A stretch of 64,000 bases of DNA from CAVRJC01 sp963721435 (GTDB taxonomy: Bacteria; Actinomycetota; Acidimicrobiia; IMCC26256; DASPTH01), in contig CAVRJC010000012.1 of NCBI GenBank assembly GCA_963721435.1, positions 186,001 through 250,000 on the forward strand, in the 5' to 3' direction. Below the pieces are notes generated by a model. It had not been told where the DNA came from. It saw nothing but the letters and a program-made list of their open reading frames with translations, and made no database searches. The position numbers were made by a program, and so were the translations under genes. Shown piece by piece: positions 43,478 to 52,585 of this stretch. Numbering within the stretch: the stretch's first letter is position 1; each line of letters begins with the position of its first letter.

Positions 43478-43483
43478 AATCAG

Positions 43484-43492
43484 TGTTACCTT
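43484..43492 (+). promoter_or_regulatory. extended -10 element for CoA-transferase / IclR operon
   Basis: TG-T-TACCTT ends 6 nt before ATG 43499, with no ribosome-binding site. Same TGNTACCTT form as at 8465 and 12901. Confidence 0.5.
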
Positions 43493-43498
43493 ACACCC

Positions 43499-44692
43499 AT
43501 GTTCGAAGGCATCAAGATCGTCGAGCTCGCCCAGTGGGTGTTCGTCCCGGCGGCGGGCGCGGTCTTCTCGAACCTCGGGGCCGAGGTGGTCAAGATCGAG
43601 CGGCTCGGGGGTGGTGACCCGCTGCGCGGGCTGTTCACCGCATCGCTCGGGCAGCAGACCGGCACCTACAACCCACGAGTCGAGCAGAACAACAGCGGCA
43701 AGAAGAGCCTCGCCATCGACATCGCCTCGGCGGAGGGCCTCGAGATCCTGTTCCGGCTCATCGAGCAGGCCGACGTGTTCCTCACCAACTTCCGGTCGAG
43801 CACGCTCACGCGCTACGGCCTCGACGTCGACGGCGTGCGCGCGCGCAACCCGCGCGTCATCTATGCGCGCGGCCACGGCTTCGGCGCGCGCGGCCGGCAC
43901 GCCGACCGCCCTGGTTACGACGCGTCGGCGTTCTGGGCGCGCGGCGGCGTCGGCGCGACCCTCACCACCGCCGACGCGACCCAGCCTGTCGCCATGCGCC
44001 CCGCGTTCGGCGATCACACCGCGGCGATGAACCTCGCGTTCGGGGTGGCCGCGGCGTTGTACAAGCGCGAGCGCACCGGCGAGCCGTCGGTCGTCGACAC
44101 GTCGCTGCTCGCCACCGCGATGTGGACGCTCTCCTCCGACGTGCTCTCGGCGTTCAACCCCGGCTACGTGGGCGGCGCGACGACGCGCGCGCCGCAGCAG
44201 AGCCCGCTGGCGGGAACGTTCAAGACCGCGGACGGTCGGTGGATCGCGCTCGTGTTCATGGAGCCCGACCGCTACTGGGACCCGTTCTGCCGACACATCG
44301 GCCGTGGCGACCTCGCGGTCGACGAGCGCTTCCGCGAAGGAGGCGCGCGCACGCAGAACGCGCGCGAATGCCTCGCGATCCTTGCCGAGGTGTTCGCGTC
44401 ACGGGACTACGACGACTGGCGCCGCATCGTGGCCGAGCTCGACGCGCCCTGGGAGCCCATGCAGTCGGTGCAGGACCTCTACGACGACGAACAGGTGCTG
44501 GCCAACGGCTACCTGCCGAAGATCAACGACCGCGACGACCACGTCGTCGCGGTCCCGACGCAGTTCGACGGCGAGCTCGAAGCGCCCGAGCGCGCACCTG
44601 AGTTCGGCGAGCACACCGAGCAGGTGCTGCTCGACCTCGGCCTCGACTGGGACGAGCTCGTGAAGCTCAAGGACGCGAAGGTGATCCTCTAG
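43499..44692 (+). CDS. CaiB/BaiF-family (class III) CoA-transferase
   Basis: A 397-aa protein. IKIVELAQWVFVPAAGAVFS and AEVVKIERLGGGDPLRG open the family fold, and the probable nucleophile Asp lies in A-F-G-D-H-T-A-A. It is a paralogue of the enzyme at 40060 but clearly divergent. It would activate an acid by CoA transfer. ATG 43499 is set by the extended -10 element 6 nt upstream. The IclR gene starts directly after its stop codon. Confidence 0.88.
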   Translation: MFEGIKIVELAQWVFVPAAGAVFSNLGAEVVKIERLGGGDPLRGLFTASLGQQTGTYNPRVEQNNSGKKSLAIDIASAEGLEILFRLIEQADVFLTNFRSSTLTRYGLDVDGVRARNPRVIYARGHGFGARGRHADRPGYDASAFWARGGVGATLTTADATQPVAMRPAFGDHTAAMNLAFGVAAALYKRERTGEPSVVDTSLLATAMWTLSSDVLSAFNPGYVGGATTRAPQQSPLAGTFKTADGRWIALVFMEPDRYWDPFCRHIGRGDLAVDERFREGGARTQNARECLAILAEVFASRDYDDWRRIVAELDAPWEPMQSVQDLYDDEQVLANGYLPKINDRDDHVVAVPTQFDGELEAPERAPEFGEHTEQVLLDLGLDWDELVKLKDAKVIL

Positions 44693-45610
44693 ATGCCGGC
44701 GGCATCCGACGACCGCACCGCGGGGATTCGGCCGTCGCCGTCGGCGCGCCGCGCCACGCAGCTCCTCAACTACCTCGCGGGCAACCGTGACGCGTCGTAC
44801 AGCGTGTCGGAGCTCGCGCGCGCGCTCGCCATGAACCGCGCCACGTGCCAGTCGGTGCTCATGGGCCTCGAGGAAGGTGGGTTCGTACGGCGCGACCCGC
44901 GGACCAAGACCTATTCGCTCGGCGCCGCGCTCATCCCGCTGGGCGAAGCCGCGCTCGCGAGCTTGAAGGTCGTCGACGAGGCGCTCCCCGAGATCGAGCG
45001 CGTCGCGGCCGATGCCGGCCTCGAGTGCATCGCCGCGGTCGCGGCCGGGGCCGAGATGATCATCGTCGCCCGCGCCGGCCCGGCGAGCCGATTCGGTGGC
45101 TCGATCCGGGTCGGCCAGACCGTGCCGATCTGCCCCCCGTTCGGGATCGCGTTCGTGGCGTGGTCCGACACCGACGCCATCGACGCCTGGCTGGCGCGCG
45201 CCGGGAAGCTGCCCGAGCCCGAGCGCAAGCGCTACCTCGCGTCGATCGACGCGGTACGCCAGCGGGGCTACTCGGTCACGCTCGAGATCCGGAGCCGGGA
45301 GCGGCTGGCGCACGTGCTCGCGCAGCTGCGCGCCGACCAACAGCGTGGCGGCAGCGGCCTGGCCGAGCACGAGCAGATCAACCAGCTGCTCCACGAGGAG
45401 TACCTGCTCCCGGAGGGCGAAGAGCCGGGCTCCCACCGGCTTGCTCAGCTGTCGGTGCCGGTGTTCGGGCCCGACCGATCCGTCGCGCTCGTCATCGGCC
45501 TCACCGGCTTCCCGCACGACCTCACCTCTGACGAGATCGACGGCTACGTCGCGCCCCTCCTCGGCGCCGCGTCACGCATCACCGAGCGCATCCACGGCGC
45601 CCGCCCCTGA
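44693..45610 (+). CDS. IclR-family transcriptional regulator
   Basis: A 305-aa regulator. The N-terminal winged helix spans residues 18-80 (SARRATQLLNYLAGN, SVSELARALAMNRATCQSVL). The effector domain spans 95-300, with the usual GAF-like fold and a final acyl- or aromatic-ligand pocket. Its ATG immediately follows the CoA-transferase TAG, so the two are co-transcribed. By analogy with other IclR proteins it probably senses a pathway intermediate and controls the neighbouring divergent promoters. Confidence 0.88.
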   Translation: MPAASDDRTAGIRPSPSARRATQLLNYLAGNRDASYSVSELARALAMNRATCQSVLMGLEEGGFVRRDPRTKTYSLGAALIPLGEAALASLKVVDEALPEIERVAADAGLECIAAVAAGAEMIIVARAGPASRFGGSIRVGQTVPICPPFGIAFVAWSDTDAIDAWLARAGKLPEPERKRYLASIDAVRQRGYSVTLEIRSRERLAHVLAQLRADQQRGGSGLAEHEQINQLLHEEYLLPEGEEPGSHRLAQLSVPVFGPDRSVALVIGLTGFPHDLTSDEIDGYVAPLLGAASRITERIHGARP

Positions 45611-45621
45611 CGTCACCGGCG

Positions 45622-46792
45622 ATGAGCGCTCGAATCCCGACCGCGGATGACGTCATCGAGCAGGCGTGCACCGAGACCGCGCTCACCGACTTCGGAGGCG
45701 ACAGCTACCGCGAAGGGCTCGACGTCTTCCTCGTGGCGATGGCACGCGACGCGAAGCTCACGCCTGGCGCAGTCGAGCAGTACCGCGTGATGCTCGTGCG
45801 TCGGCTCTCCAACCGGCTCCGCATCGAGGACTGGTACCACCGCTACCCCGACGTCGCCCACACCCCGGTGCAGGGCCCGATCGCAGTGATGGGCGTGCCG
45901 CGCACGGGCACGTCCGCGCTGGTGAACATGCTCGCCCTCGACACCACCTTCCGAGCGCTGCGCTCGTTCGAGGCAGCCGAGCCCGTGCCGCCGATCGACG
46001 GCGCGCACGAGCAGGACGACCCGCGCTACGCACACGCCGCGCGCCTGAAGGAGCAACTGCGCGGCGTGCACTCACCGCTCATGGTCATGCACCTGTTCGA
46101 TCCGCTCGGCCCCGAGGAGGACTTCGACCTGCTGGGCCTCGACGTCAAGGCGATGCAGGCGGCCGACCCTCTGTTCTCGTACATCTCCTGGTGGCGCACA
46201 TGCGACATGACCCCGTGCTTCGAGTACCACGCCCGCGCGTTGATGCTGCTGCACTCGCGGCGTCCACCGACGCACTGGCTGCTCAAGGCGCCGCACTACA
46301 ACTTCCACGTCGACGCCTTCGTGCACGCCTACCCCGACGCGTGGTTCGTCGTCACCCATCGCGATCCGGTGCAGGCGATCCCATCGGCGTGCAGCATCAT
46401 CACGAGCCAGTACCCCGACAAGACGCGGGAGCCGATCGACCTCACGACCGTCGGCCCGTTCTTCCTCGAGCACTTCGCAATCGGCAAGCGGCGCGAGATG
46501 GAAGCACGCGATCGGGTCGGGAGCGAACGGTTCTTCGACGTCCACCACCAGTCGTTGAACGACGACCCGATCGGCACGCTCGTCGAGATCTACGAGTTCC
46601 TCGATCGTCCCTTCCCCGACGATCTCCCTGCCCGCGTCGAGTCGTGGCTCGCCGAGAACCGCCAGGGCAGTCACGGGGCGCATGAGTACACGCTCGAGCA
46701 GTTCGGCCTGACCGCAGCGCGCGGTACGGGATGAGTTCGCGGAGTACATCGATGCCTTCGACGTGCGCGTCGACGGCACACGCGGAACGTGA
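45622..46792 (+). CDS. sulfotransferase family protein (one frameshift near the C-terminus)
   Basis: Reconstructed as about 389 aa. The PAPS 5'-phosphosulfate loop is G91-V-P-R-T-G-T-S-A-L, the 3'-phosphate region includes VVTHRDPVQAIPS, and the fold matches the large bacterial Sulfotransfer_3 group. It would transfer sulfate from PAPS to a hydroxylated small molecule or lipid. The frame breaks near 46721-46724. Removing one base extends the protein through A-V-R-D-E-F-A-E-Y-I-D-A-F-D-V to TGA 46790, the usual C-terminus of the family. Without correction it ends early at 46734. The next gene starts 10 bp later. Confidence 0.78.
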
Positions 46793-46802
46793 TCGGAGCG
46801 CC

Positions 46803-47837
46803 ATGGAACTTGATCTGACCGGTGGCCTCGACCCGATGAGCGACTACGTGACTCCCGCGGCACCGGCCGACCCGACTCGGCGCGAAGGCGCGTCGATGTG
46901 GATCTGGGACGACGCCGGCCGCTTCGGCCTTCCTCGGGTGGCGGTCGAAGCCGTCGGCGCGACGTGGGCCACCGAACGCACCATCATGTTCAATGTCGCG
47001 TTCCCCGACGGCCGGGTGCTGGTGTCGTGGGGCAACGAGACACCCCATCCACCCGAAGGCGCCGACGGTCGCGCGCGGGTGCTCGGAGCCGGTCCCCTCC
47101 AGCTGGAGTGCATCGAACCGTTCGCGCGGTGGCGCGTGACCTTCGACGGCCGCGCGGTCGAGACCACGGTCGCAGATCAGCTCGCGGGCACGGCGCCGCG
47201 GGGTCCCGCCGCCGCGGACACCGCCACGACCGACCTCTTCATCCAGGTGGACGCGCGCATGGCCGTCCCGCCGTGGATCCAGGGATCACTCGAACCGCAG
47301 GGCCAGTTCGTCGCCGGCGAGCAGCGGTTCGAGCAGCTGTTCGCCGCCGTTGGGATCCTGCGGGTCGACGGCGTCGAGACCCCGTTCTCGGGCAGTGGGC
47401 TGCGGATCCACCGCAAGGGCGGGAACCGCAGCGACTACTCGGACTGGTTCGGCCACTGCTGGCAGTCGGCCCGGTTCCCGAGCGGTCGTGCCTTCGGGTA
47501 CATCCACTACGCGCCCCGTCCCGACGGCTCGGTGAAGTACTGCGAGGGATACGTGTTCGACGGCGACGTCCTGGAACCCGCGCGCGTCATCGGCACCCCC
47601 TGGATGACGACGATGGTGCCCGCGGGTCAGGACGCGTCGTTCGCACTCGAATCCGCGCTCGGCCGCGCGGAGATCGAGGTCGAGACGTGCATGTCGACGT
47701 TCGTCCCCGAGCTGAAGTTGCGCGAAGACCTGAGCTTCCCGCCGCTGCAACAGGGCATCGCGCGCTATCGCTGGGACGGTGAAGAGGCCTACGGCATGAT
47801 CGAGCGGTCGTACCCCCTCGCGATGATGGATCCGTGA
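46803..47837 (+). CDS. conserved hypothetical protein, CrtC/AttH-like beta-sandwich suspected
   Basis: A 344-aa intact protein with no signal peptide. It is rich in Trp and beta-strand-like segments (MWIWDDAGRFGLPRVAVEAV; HRKGGNRSDYSDWFGHCWQS; GYIHYAPRPDGSVKYCEGY). The look is that of two lipocalin-like halves, as in hydroxyneurosporene-synthase-type or DUF7064/7065 proteins that accompany lipid and terpenoid metabolism. This is a family-level guess from memory. ATG 46803 has a GGAG site and lies 10 bp after the corrected sulfotransferase stop, so they share an operon. Confidence 0.65.
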   Translation: MELDLTGGLDPMSDYVTPAAPADPTRREGASMWIWDDAGRFGLPRVAVEAVGATWATERTIMFNVAFPDGRVLVSWGNETPHPPEGADGRARVLGAGPLQLECIEPFARWRVTFDGRAVETTVADQLAGTAPRGPAAADTATTDLFIQVDARMAVPPWIQGSLEPQGQFVAGEQRFEQLFAAVGILRVDGVETPFSGSGLRIHRKGGNRSDYSDWFGHCWQSARFPSGRAFGYIHYAPRPDGSVKYCEGYVFDGDVLEPARVIGTPWMTTMVPAGQDASFALESALGRAEIEVETCMSTFVPELKLREDLSFPPLQQGIARYRWDGEEAYGMIERSYPLAMMDP

Positions 47838-47844
47838 CGCAGTT

Positions 47845-48234
47845 TCACTCGTCGGCGCTCGCGAAGCCGAGCTCGCGCATCTTGGCGTAGACCGCCTTCA
47901 TCAGGATCTCGAGCTCGGCGGGAGGATTGAACTCGAGTGCCTTTGTCGCCTCGAGGTACTCGAGCACGTGACCCGGCGGGAAGTAGTACACGTCGCCCGC
48001 GCGCGCGGTGTCGTCTTCGTGCTCACCGTTCGGGTAGTGCGCGGTCAGCGCACCTTCGAAGATGTAGCCCCAGTGCGGGCAGTTGCAGACGCCGCCGGGC
48101 ATGTCGGCGTAGAGCGGTGCGCAGTCCACTGCCATCGGCACGGTGGTGAAGCCGACGGCCATGCCGCCCCACTCCGTCGACAGGAACGTGCTCGCAGGGC
48201 TGTGGAGCGGAAGCTCGGTCAACTGGCTGTGCAT
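47845..48234 (-). CDS. cupin-domain protein
   Basis: A 129-aa single-domain protein. PHWGYIFEGALTAHYPNGEH and GDVYYFPPGH form the two cupin motifs, with His residues in positions suited to metal binding, although the first motif lacks the usual second His. Roles range from small-molecule binding to dioxygenase-like reactions. ATG 48234 has a CGGAGAG site. It converges on the hypothetical gene with 7 nt between stops and follows the binding-protein gene by 43 bp. Confidence 0.8.
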   Translation of the reverse strand: MHSQLTELPLHSPASTFLSTEWGGMAVGFTTVPMAVDCAPLYADMPGGVCNCPHWGYIFEGALTAHYPNGEHEDDTARAGDVYYFPPGHVLEYLEATKALEFNPPAELEILMKAVYAKMRELGFASADE

Positions 48235-48277
48235 GGCTCTCCGATCGGATTGGCTGACACGGACGTTTGCAGAGGGT

Positions 48278-49989
48278 TCACCCCGCGGCCGGCCGCAGGG
48301 TGCTGCCGGTGCTCGGGCAGTTCACGCACGGCACCGGTGCGGTCAGGGGCACCGGCGGCGTGTCGAACTGGTTGATCGACGCTGACACGACGAAGAACGC
48401 GAGCGGCTTCGTGGGCCACTGGCCCGCGTGGTAGCGCTTCGCGCCGTCGAGGTACCAGGTGGTGCCGGTGCCCTTCGTGCCGAGGATCTGCGAGAAGCTC
48501 TCGGTGGTCGCATCGAACCACACCGGCGCGAAGTCGGTGCCGAGTGCCATGTACTCGTCGTACGGCAGTCCCACGGTCTTGCCGTACCCGGTCTGGAACG
48601 ACGCCGGGTTCGCCGACGCGGCGCCGCCGGACGGCGGGCAGTGCGAACAGCCCTTGCTGGAAGGTCTTCGGCGTGAGGTTCGGGCCCGCGGCGTGGATGC
48701 CCGCCATGACCCATCCGATCCACGATGCGCCCTGCACGCTGTAGGTGCCGTTGTTCGGGCCCCAGAACCACGCGAACGGGTCGGTGCTGCTGTTCTGACC
48801 ACCCGCGCTGGCGACGTACGGGTACAGGTTCGAGATGCCGAACGCGTGCGCCCACTGGTCGCGGTCGTAGTTGCGGCTCAGGATGCTCAGGTCCTGGTAC
48901 TGGTACGCGGTGATCACCCACTCAGGCCGGAACTCCTGCTGTGTGGCCTGTTGCAGCACCGCGGTCGTCATCGCGACGTCGGTGAACAGGAACACCGTCG
49001 TGACACCGGAGCTCTTCAGCTTCGTGACGATGGTCGGCGCGGCTTGCTGGGCCGAGACGGAGTCACCGAGGGTCGACCCGTTCGACGTGTACGGCAACGA
49101 CTCGACGACCTTGCCCTTGTACTTCGCGAGCTGCGCCGAGAAGCCGTCGACGTCGATGGTCGCGTCGGCGTAGATCGTGCCGAACACGCGCTTGCTGCTT
49201 CTGCAGCGCGGGGTCACCGGCCCACTGCAGCGGTACCGCCGACCAACTGCTTGCCCGCGAACTCCGCGGTGTTGATCGCGCTCGCCTGCGCGTCGCTCTG
49301 GCCCCACCGGTACGGTGCCTGCTGCAGCGACTTCGCCACCGTGCCCGCGTACCCGTTCACCGGCACGTGCGCAGACGCGATCGCGGCTTCGAACGCGTCG
49401 AGACCCACGGGTGTCGCGTCGATCACTGCGAACGGCTTCTTCGCGAGCACCGCGACGGCGTCGGCGCGTTGCGCGGCCTCGTCGGTGCCCGTCGACTCGA
49501 CGAACTGCAGATCGACGGTGCGGCCGTACGTCTCGTAGGTGTGCGCCGCCGCGGCGAGGAGGTCGCGCAGCGCGTTCTGCATGGTGCCGGTCTTCCCCGT
49601 CGTGCGGTCGACCGGCGGCGAGCCGCCCGCGCTGGTCTGCGCCGCGAGTTGCTGCGCCGACGGCACGATCGCGACCACCGTGATCGCGTCCTTGGTCACG
49701 CCCTGTGCGGTCGCGCCGCCGTTGTCCTTGCCCGCCGGCCACGGGACGACGCACACCGGCCCCGTGCCGACGCGGTCGTTGTCCCAGCGACCGTACGGCC
49801 CGATCGTGGCGTTGCACTTCGGGTCGCTCATGGCGGCCGCGGTGCCCATACCGGTTCCCGCCGGCGGCTTCGCAGCCCCCGGCGCGTGGGCGGCCCCGGC
49901 GGCCGCGCCCCCTCAGCCGGCGCGATCGCGGCAACGCCGGCGATCGCGAGCACGCACACCGCGATCGACCCGACCCATCGTCGCACCAT
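48278..49989 (-). pseudogene. ABC-type branched-chain-amino-acid-like substrate-binding protein (four frameshifts)
   Basis: Reconstructed as about 570 aa with a signal peptide (MVRRWVGSIAVCVLAIAGVA). A periplasmic-binding-protein type I fold follows: ITVVAIVPSAQQLAAQTSAG, GTIYADATIDVDGFSAQLAK, TVFLFTDVAMTTAVLQQATQ. Shifts fall in a C-run at 49908-49914, near 49219-49223, near 49193-49197 and at 48636-48638. The net length (remainder 2) fits three single insertions plus one deletion. Protein sequence between shifts is well kept, so sequencing error is as likely as decay. ATG 49989 has a GGGGGGAG site. The membrane and ATPase subunits are not in the window. Confidence 0.72.
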
Positions 49990-50053
49990 GCTCCCCCCAG
50001 AGATCGTGCCGCGTGCGCAAGTATGGCACGGAACCTGATATCCCGTCAGCCCT

Positions 50054-50067
50054 GCTGATATTTCATC
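50054..50067. promoter_or_regulatory. GCTGA-type imperfect palindrome upstream of the binding-protein gene
   Basis: GCTGATATTTCATC has 5 of 7 pairs and differs at two positions from GCTGAGATTTCAGC at 56403. It lies 71 nt before ATG 49989. A TG-C-CATACT extended -10 (minus strand, 50020-50025) follows about 30 nt downstream. Confidence 0.3.
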
Positions 50068-50851
50068 ACAACGCGGCTTCGGTGATCGTCTCGACGGTCT
50101 GACCGACACCGGCCGCGTTCATGTGGATCGTCATGCCCGAGAGCCGAGCCGCGTCACCAACGAGCCCGACGAGGGGGCGCCCGATGTCGAGCTCGGGGTC
50201 ACCCAGGCGGCCTCCCGGCATCGACGCGACGGCCGCCGCGTACTTCTCCGGCTCGCGCGCCTTCCAGTTCATCGTCATCGCCGACTCGGCGCTCGGGTTG
50301 ATCATGAACACGGAGATGCCGTCCGCCGCCCACTCGTCGGCGGCTGCGCGGGTCAGCGCCTCGATCGCGCGCTTGGCCGCGTTGTAGGGACCGTAACGAC
50401 TGGTGTTCGGCAGGTGGGTCGCGCTCGACCCGACGTTCACCACCACGCCTCCGCGTTGCGCGAGATGCGGGTGCGCGAGCCGCATGAACCGGAACGTCGC
50501 GAGCGGTCCCGACTCCCACGCGTCCGTCATGTCGTCGTCGGTCGAGTCGAGGATGAAGGCGTACCGGATGTTCTGCGCGTTGTTGACGACGATGTCGACG
50601 CCCCCGAACGTGGCCACGGCCCGATCCATGCATGCCGCGATGGCGGCCGCGTCTTGAACGTCACACGCCACCGGTACGGCGGCCCCGCCGCGCGCCTCGA
50701 TCTCGGCACAGGTCTCGGTCAACTTGTCGATCGACCGGGCTGCCGCCACGACCGAAGCACCGGCATCGGCGAACGCCAAGGCAATGCCTCGACCGATCCC
50801 CTGACTGGCGCCGGTCACGATTGCGACCCGACCCGCGAGGTCATCAGTCAC
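50066..50851 (-). CDS. SDR-family oxidoreductase
   Basis: A 261-aa classical SDR with T-G-A-S-Q-G-I-G, V-N-N-A-Q, Ser in V-G-S-S-A-T and catalytic Y-N-A-A-K. The C-terminal M-T-I-H-M-N-A-A-G replaces the common D-G-G. Arg after strand 2 (AAARSID) points to NADP preference. GTG 50851 has a GAGGGGGAA site. It follows another SDR gene by 17 bp, likely in one operon. Confidence 0.88.
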   Translation of the reverse strand: MTDDLAGRVAIVTGASQGIGRGIALAFADAGASVVAAARSIDKLTETCAEIEARGGAAVPVACDVQDAAAIAACMDRAVATFGGVDIVVNNAQNIRYAFILDSTDDDMTDAWESGPLATFRFMRLAHPHLAQRGGVVVNVGSSATHLPNTSRYGPYNAAKRAIEALTRAAADEWAADGISVFMINPSAESAMTMNWKAREPEKYAAAVASMPGGRLGDPELDIGRPLVGLVGDAARLSGMTIHMNAAGVGQTVETITEAAL

Positions 50852-50868
50852 GTTGCTTCCCCCTCGAT

Positions 50869-51681
50869 TCAGCGCCAGATGTTGCCGGTGATCGCGCTCA
50901 TACGCTCGACGACCTGGCGACGGAACGCGGCCGTACCGCCCACGCTCCCTTCCTCGCCGTCGGCCACGTTCGCGAACTCGGTCGGCCCCTTCCCGAGCAT
51001 GTGCAGGATTCGTCGCCCGACCACGTCGGGATCCGCAGGGTTCCGGAGCTGCTCGGCATCGGCATCGTCGACGCCTCCCGTCTCAGGCCGCTGGCCCTTG
51101 TAGTTCTCGGTTGCCGTCGCGCCGACTGCGTAACAGAACGCGTCGACGCCGGATTCGCCGAGCTCGGCCCAGAGCCCTTCCGCGAGGATCCACTCGTAGG
51201 CCTTCGCCGCGAAGTACGACGAGAACACCTTCCCGCCCTGGAACTGCCCCAACGACCCGACCAGGACGATGCCGCCATGACCCCGGCCGATCATCGGCCG
51301 CGCGAGCTGGTACACCAGCACGGTGGGCACCGTCACGTTCACGGCAATGTTCACCAGATGCTCGTCCAGCGGCAGTTCGAGGAAGTAGCCACGAGGCTCG
51401 GCTGCGGCGTTGTAGACCATGAGCCCGATCGAGAGATCGGCAACCGCCGCGAGCACGCGCTCGGCCGCATCCGTCGCGGCGAGGTCGACGGGCAGCGCGC
51501 GCGTTTGGACGCCGTACTCGGCGCGCAGCGCTCGACAACGCTCGTCGAGCAGCTCGGCACGACGCGCCACCAAGACCACGTTGATCCCGCGTGACGCGGC
51601 CTCCCGTGCCGCACCCAGTCCGATCCCGGCCGACCCTCCGAGCACCAGCGCCCACGGCCCGTACCGAGCTGCGAAGTCCAT
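50869..51681 (-). CDS. SDR-family oxidoreductase (DltE-like group)
   Basis: A 270-aa protein with an N-terminal nucleotide motif G-G-S-A-G-I-G, NAA in place of NNAG (LMVYNAAAE), and catalytic Y-F-A-A-K. The divergent motifs resemble the DltE/YqjQ branch of SDRs that reduce ketones of lipid-like substrates. ATG 51681 has a clear AAGGAGA site, and a TG-G-CATACT extended -10 lies about 40 nt upstream. It is divergent from a third SDR gene, sharing a control region with GACATGTC (51758-51765). Confidence 0.85.
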   Translation of the reverse strand: MDFAARYGPWALVLGGSAGIGLGAAREAASRGINVVLVARRAELLDERCRALRAEYGVQTRALPVDLAATDAAERVLAAVADLSIGLMVYNAAAEPRGYFLELPLDEHLVNIAVNVTVPTVLVYQLARPMIGRGHGGIVLVGSLGQFQGGKVFSSYFAAKAYEWILAEGLWAELGESGVDAFCYAVGATATENYKGQRPETGGVDDADAEQLRNPADPDVVGRRILHMLGKGPTEFANVADGEEGSVGGTAAFRRQVVERMSAITGNIWR

Positions 51682-51784
51682 GCCGTCGTCTCCTTGTCGG
51701 CTCAGCCTGCGGTCGGCAAGTATGCCATCCTGCACCTGGCATTCCGTCGCTGCTGCCGACATGTCAGCACTGAGGAGGATCTCG

Positions 51785-52564
51785 ATGTTGCTCGCCGACA
51801 AGTCGGTCGTGATCACTGGTGCCGGTTCGGGAGTCGGGCGGGCGTCGTCACTGCGCTTCGCGGCCGAGGGCGCCCGGGTGGTGTGCGCCGACGTGCGCGA
51901 CGACTGGGCCGCCGAGACGGCGCGCCTCGTCACCGAGGCCGGTGGCACCGCGATCCCGCAGCGGTGCGACGTCACCGTCGAAGACGATGTCGTCGCCGCG
52001 ATCGCCGCCGCAGTCGCGGCGTTCGGTCGTCTCGACGTGATGTTCAACAACGCGGGTGTCACCGGCTCGGTGCCGGGCATGGCGTTCGAGGATCACACCG
52101 CCGACGACTTCGAACGGCTCACCGCGATCAACTTCCGTGGGGTGTTCCACGGCTGCAAGCACGCGGTCAAGCAGTTCAAGGCAGAGGGCGGCGGCGGCGT
52201 CATCGTCAACACGGGTTCGATCGCGGGGATGGTCGGCTTCGGCAGCGTGGTCTACGGCGCGACGAAGGGGGCGGTGAACCAGATCACGCGCGGCGTCGCG
52301 ATCGAATGCGCGCCCTTCGGCATCCGGTGCAACGCGATCTGCCCCGGAGCGATGCCACTCACGAACTTCACGTTCAACCGCCCGGAGCAGGCGTTCCAAC
52401 CGCGCCCCGACGAGTTTCTCGACATGGTCGCGTCGCTCCAGCCTCTCGGTCGCTACATCACGGCCGAAGACTGCGCGGCCGCGGCAGTGTTCCTGGCATC
52501 CGACGAAGCCGCCAACCTCACCGGCGTGCTGTTGCCGATCGACGGCGGGTACGTCGCGCGGTAG
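51785..52564 (+). CDS. SDR-family oxidoreductase
   Basis: A 259-aa classical SDR: T-G-A-G-S-G-V-G at residues 12-19, N-N-A-G-V, Ser in N-T-G-S-I-A, catalytic Y-G-A-T-K, and C-terminal L-L-P-I-D-G-G-Y. Asp after strand 2 (CADVRDD) favours NAD. ATG 51785 has a GAGGAGG site. It converges on the P450 gene with 21 bp between the stops. Confidence 0.88.
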   Translation: MLLADKSVVITGAGSGVGRASSLRFAAEGARVVCADVRDDWAAETARLVTEAGGTAIPQRCDVTVEDDVVAAIAAAVAAFGRLDVMFNNAGVTGSVPGMAFEDHTADDFERLTAINFRGVFHGCKHAVKQFKAEGGGGVIVNTGSIAGMVGFGSVVYGATKGAVNQITRGVAIECAPFGIRCNAICPGAMPLTNFTFNRPEQAFQPRPDEFLDMVASLQPLGRYITAEDCAAAAVFLASDEAANLTGVLLPIDGGYVAR

Positions 52565-52585
52565 CTGTTGTCGCTTGCGCGCGGG

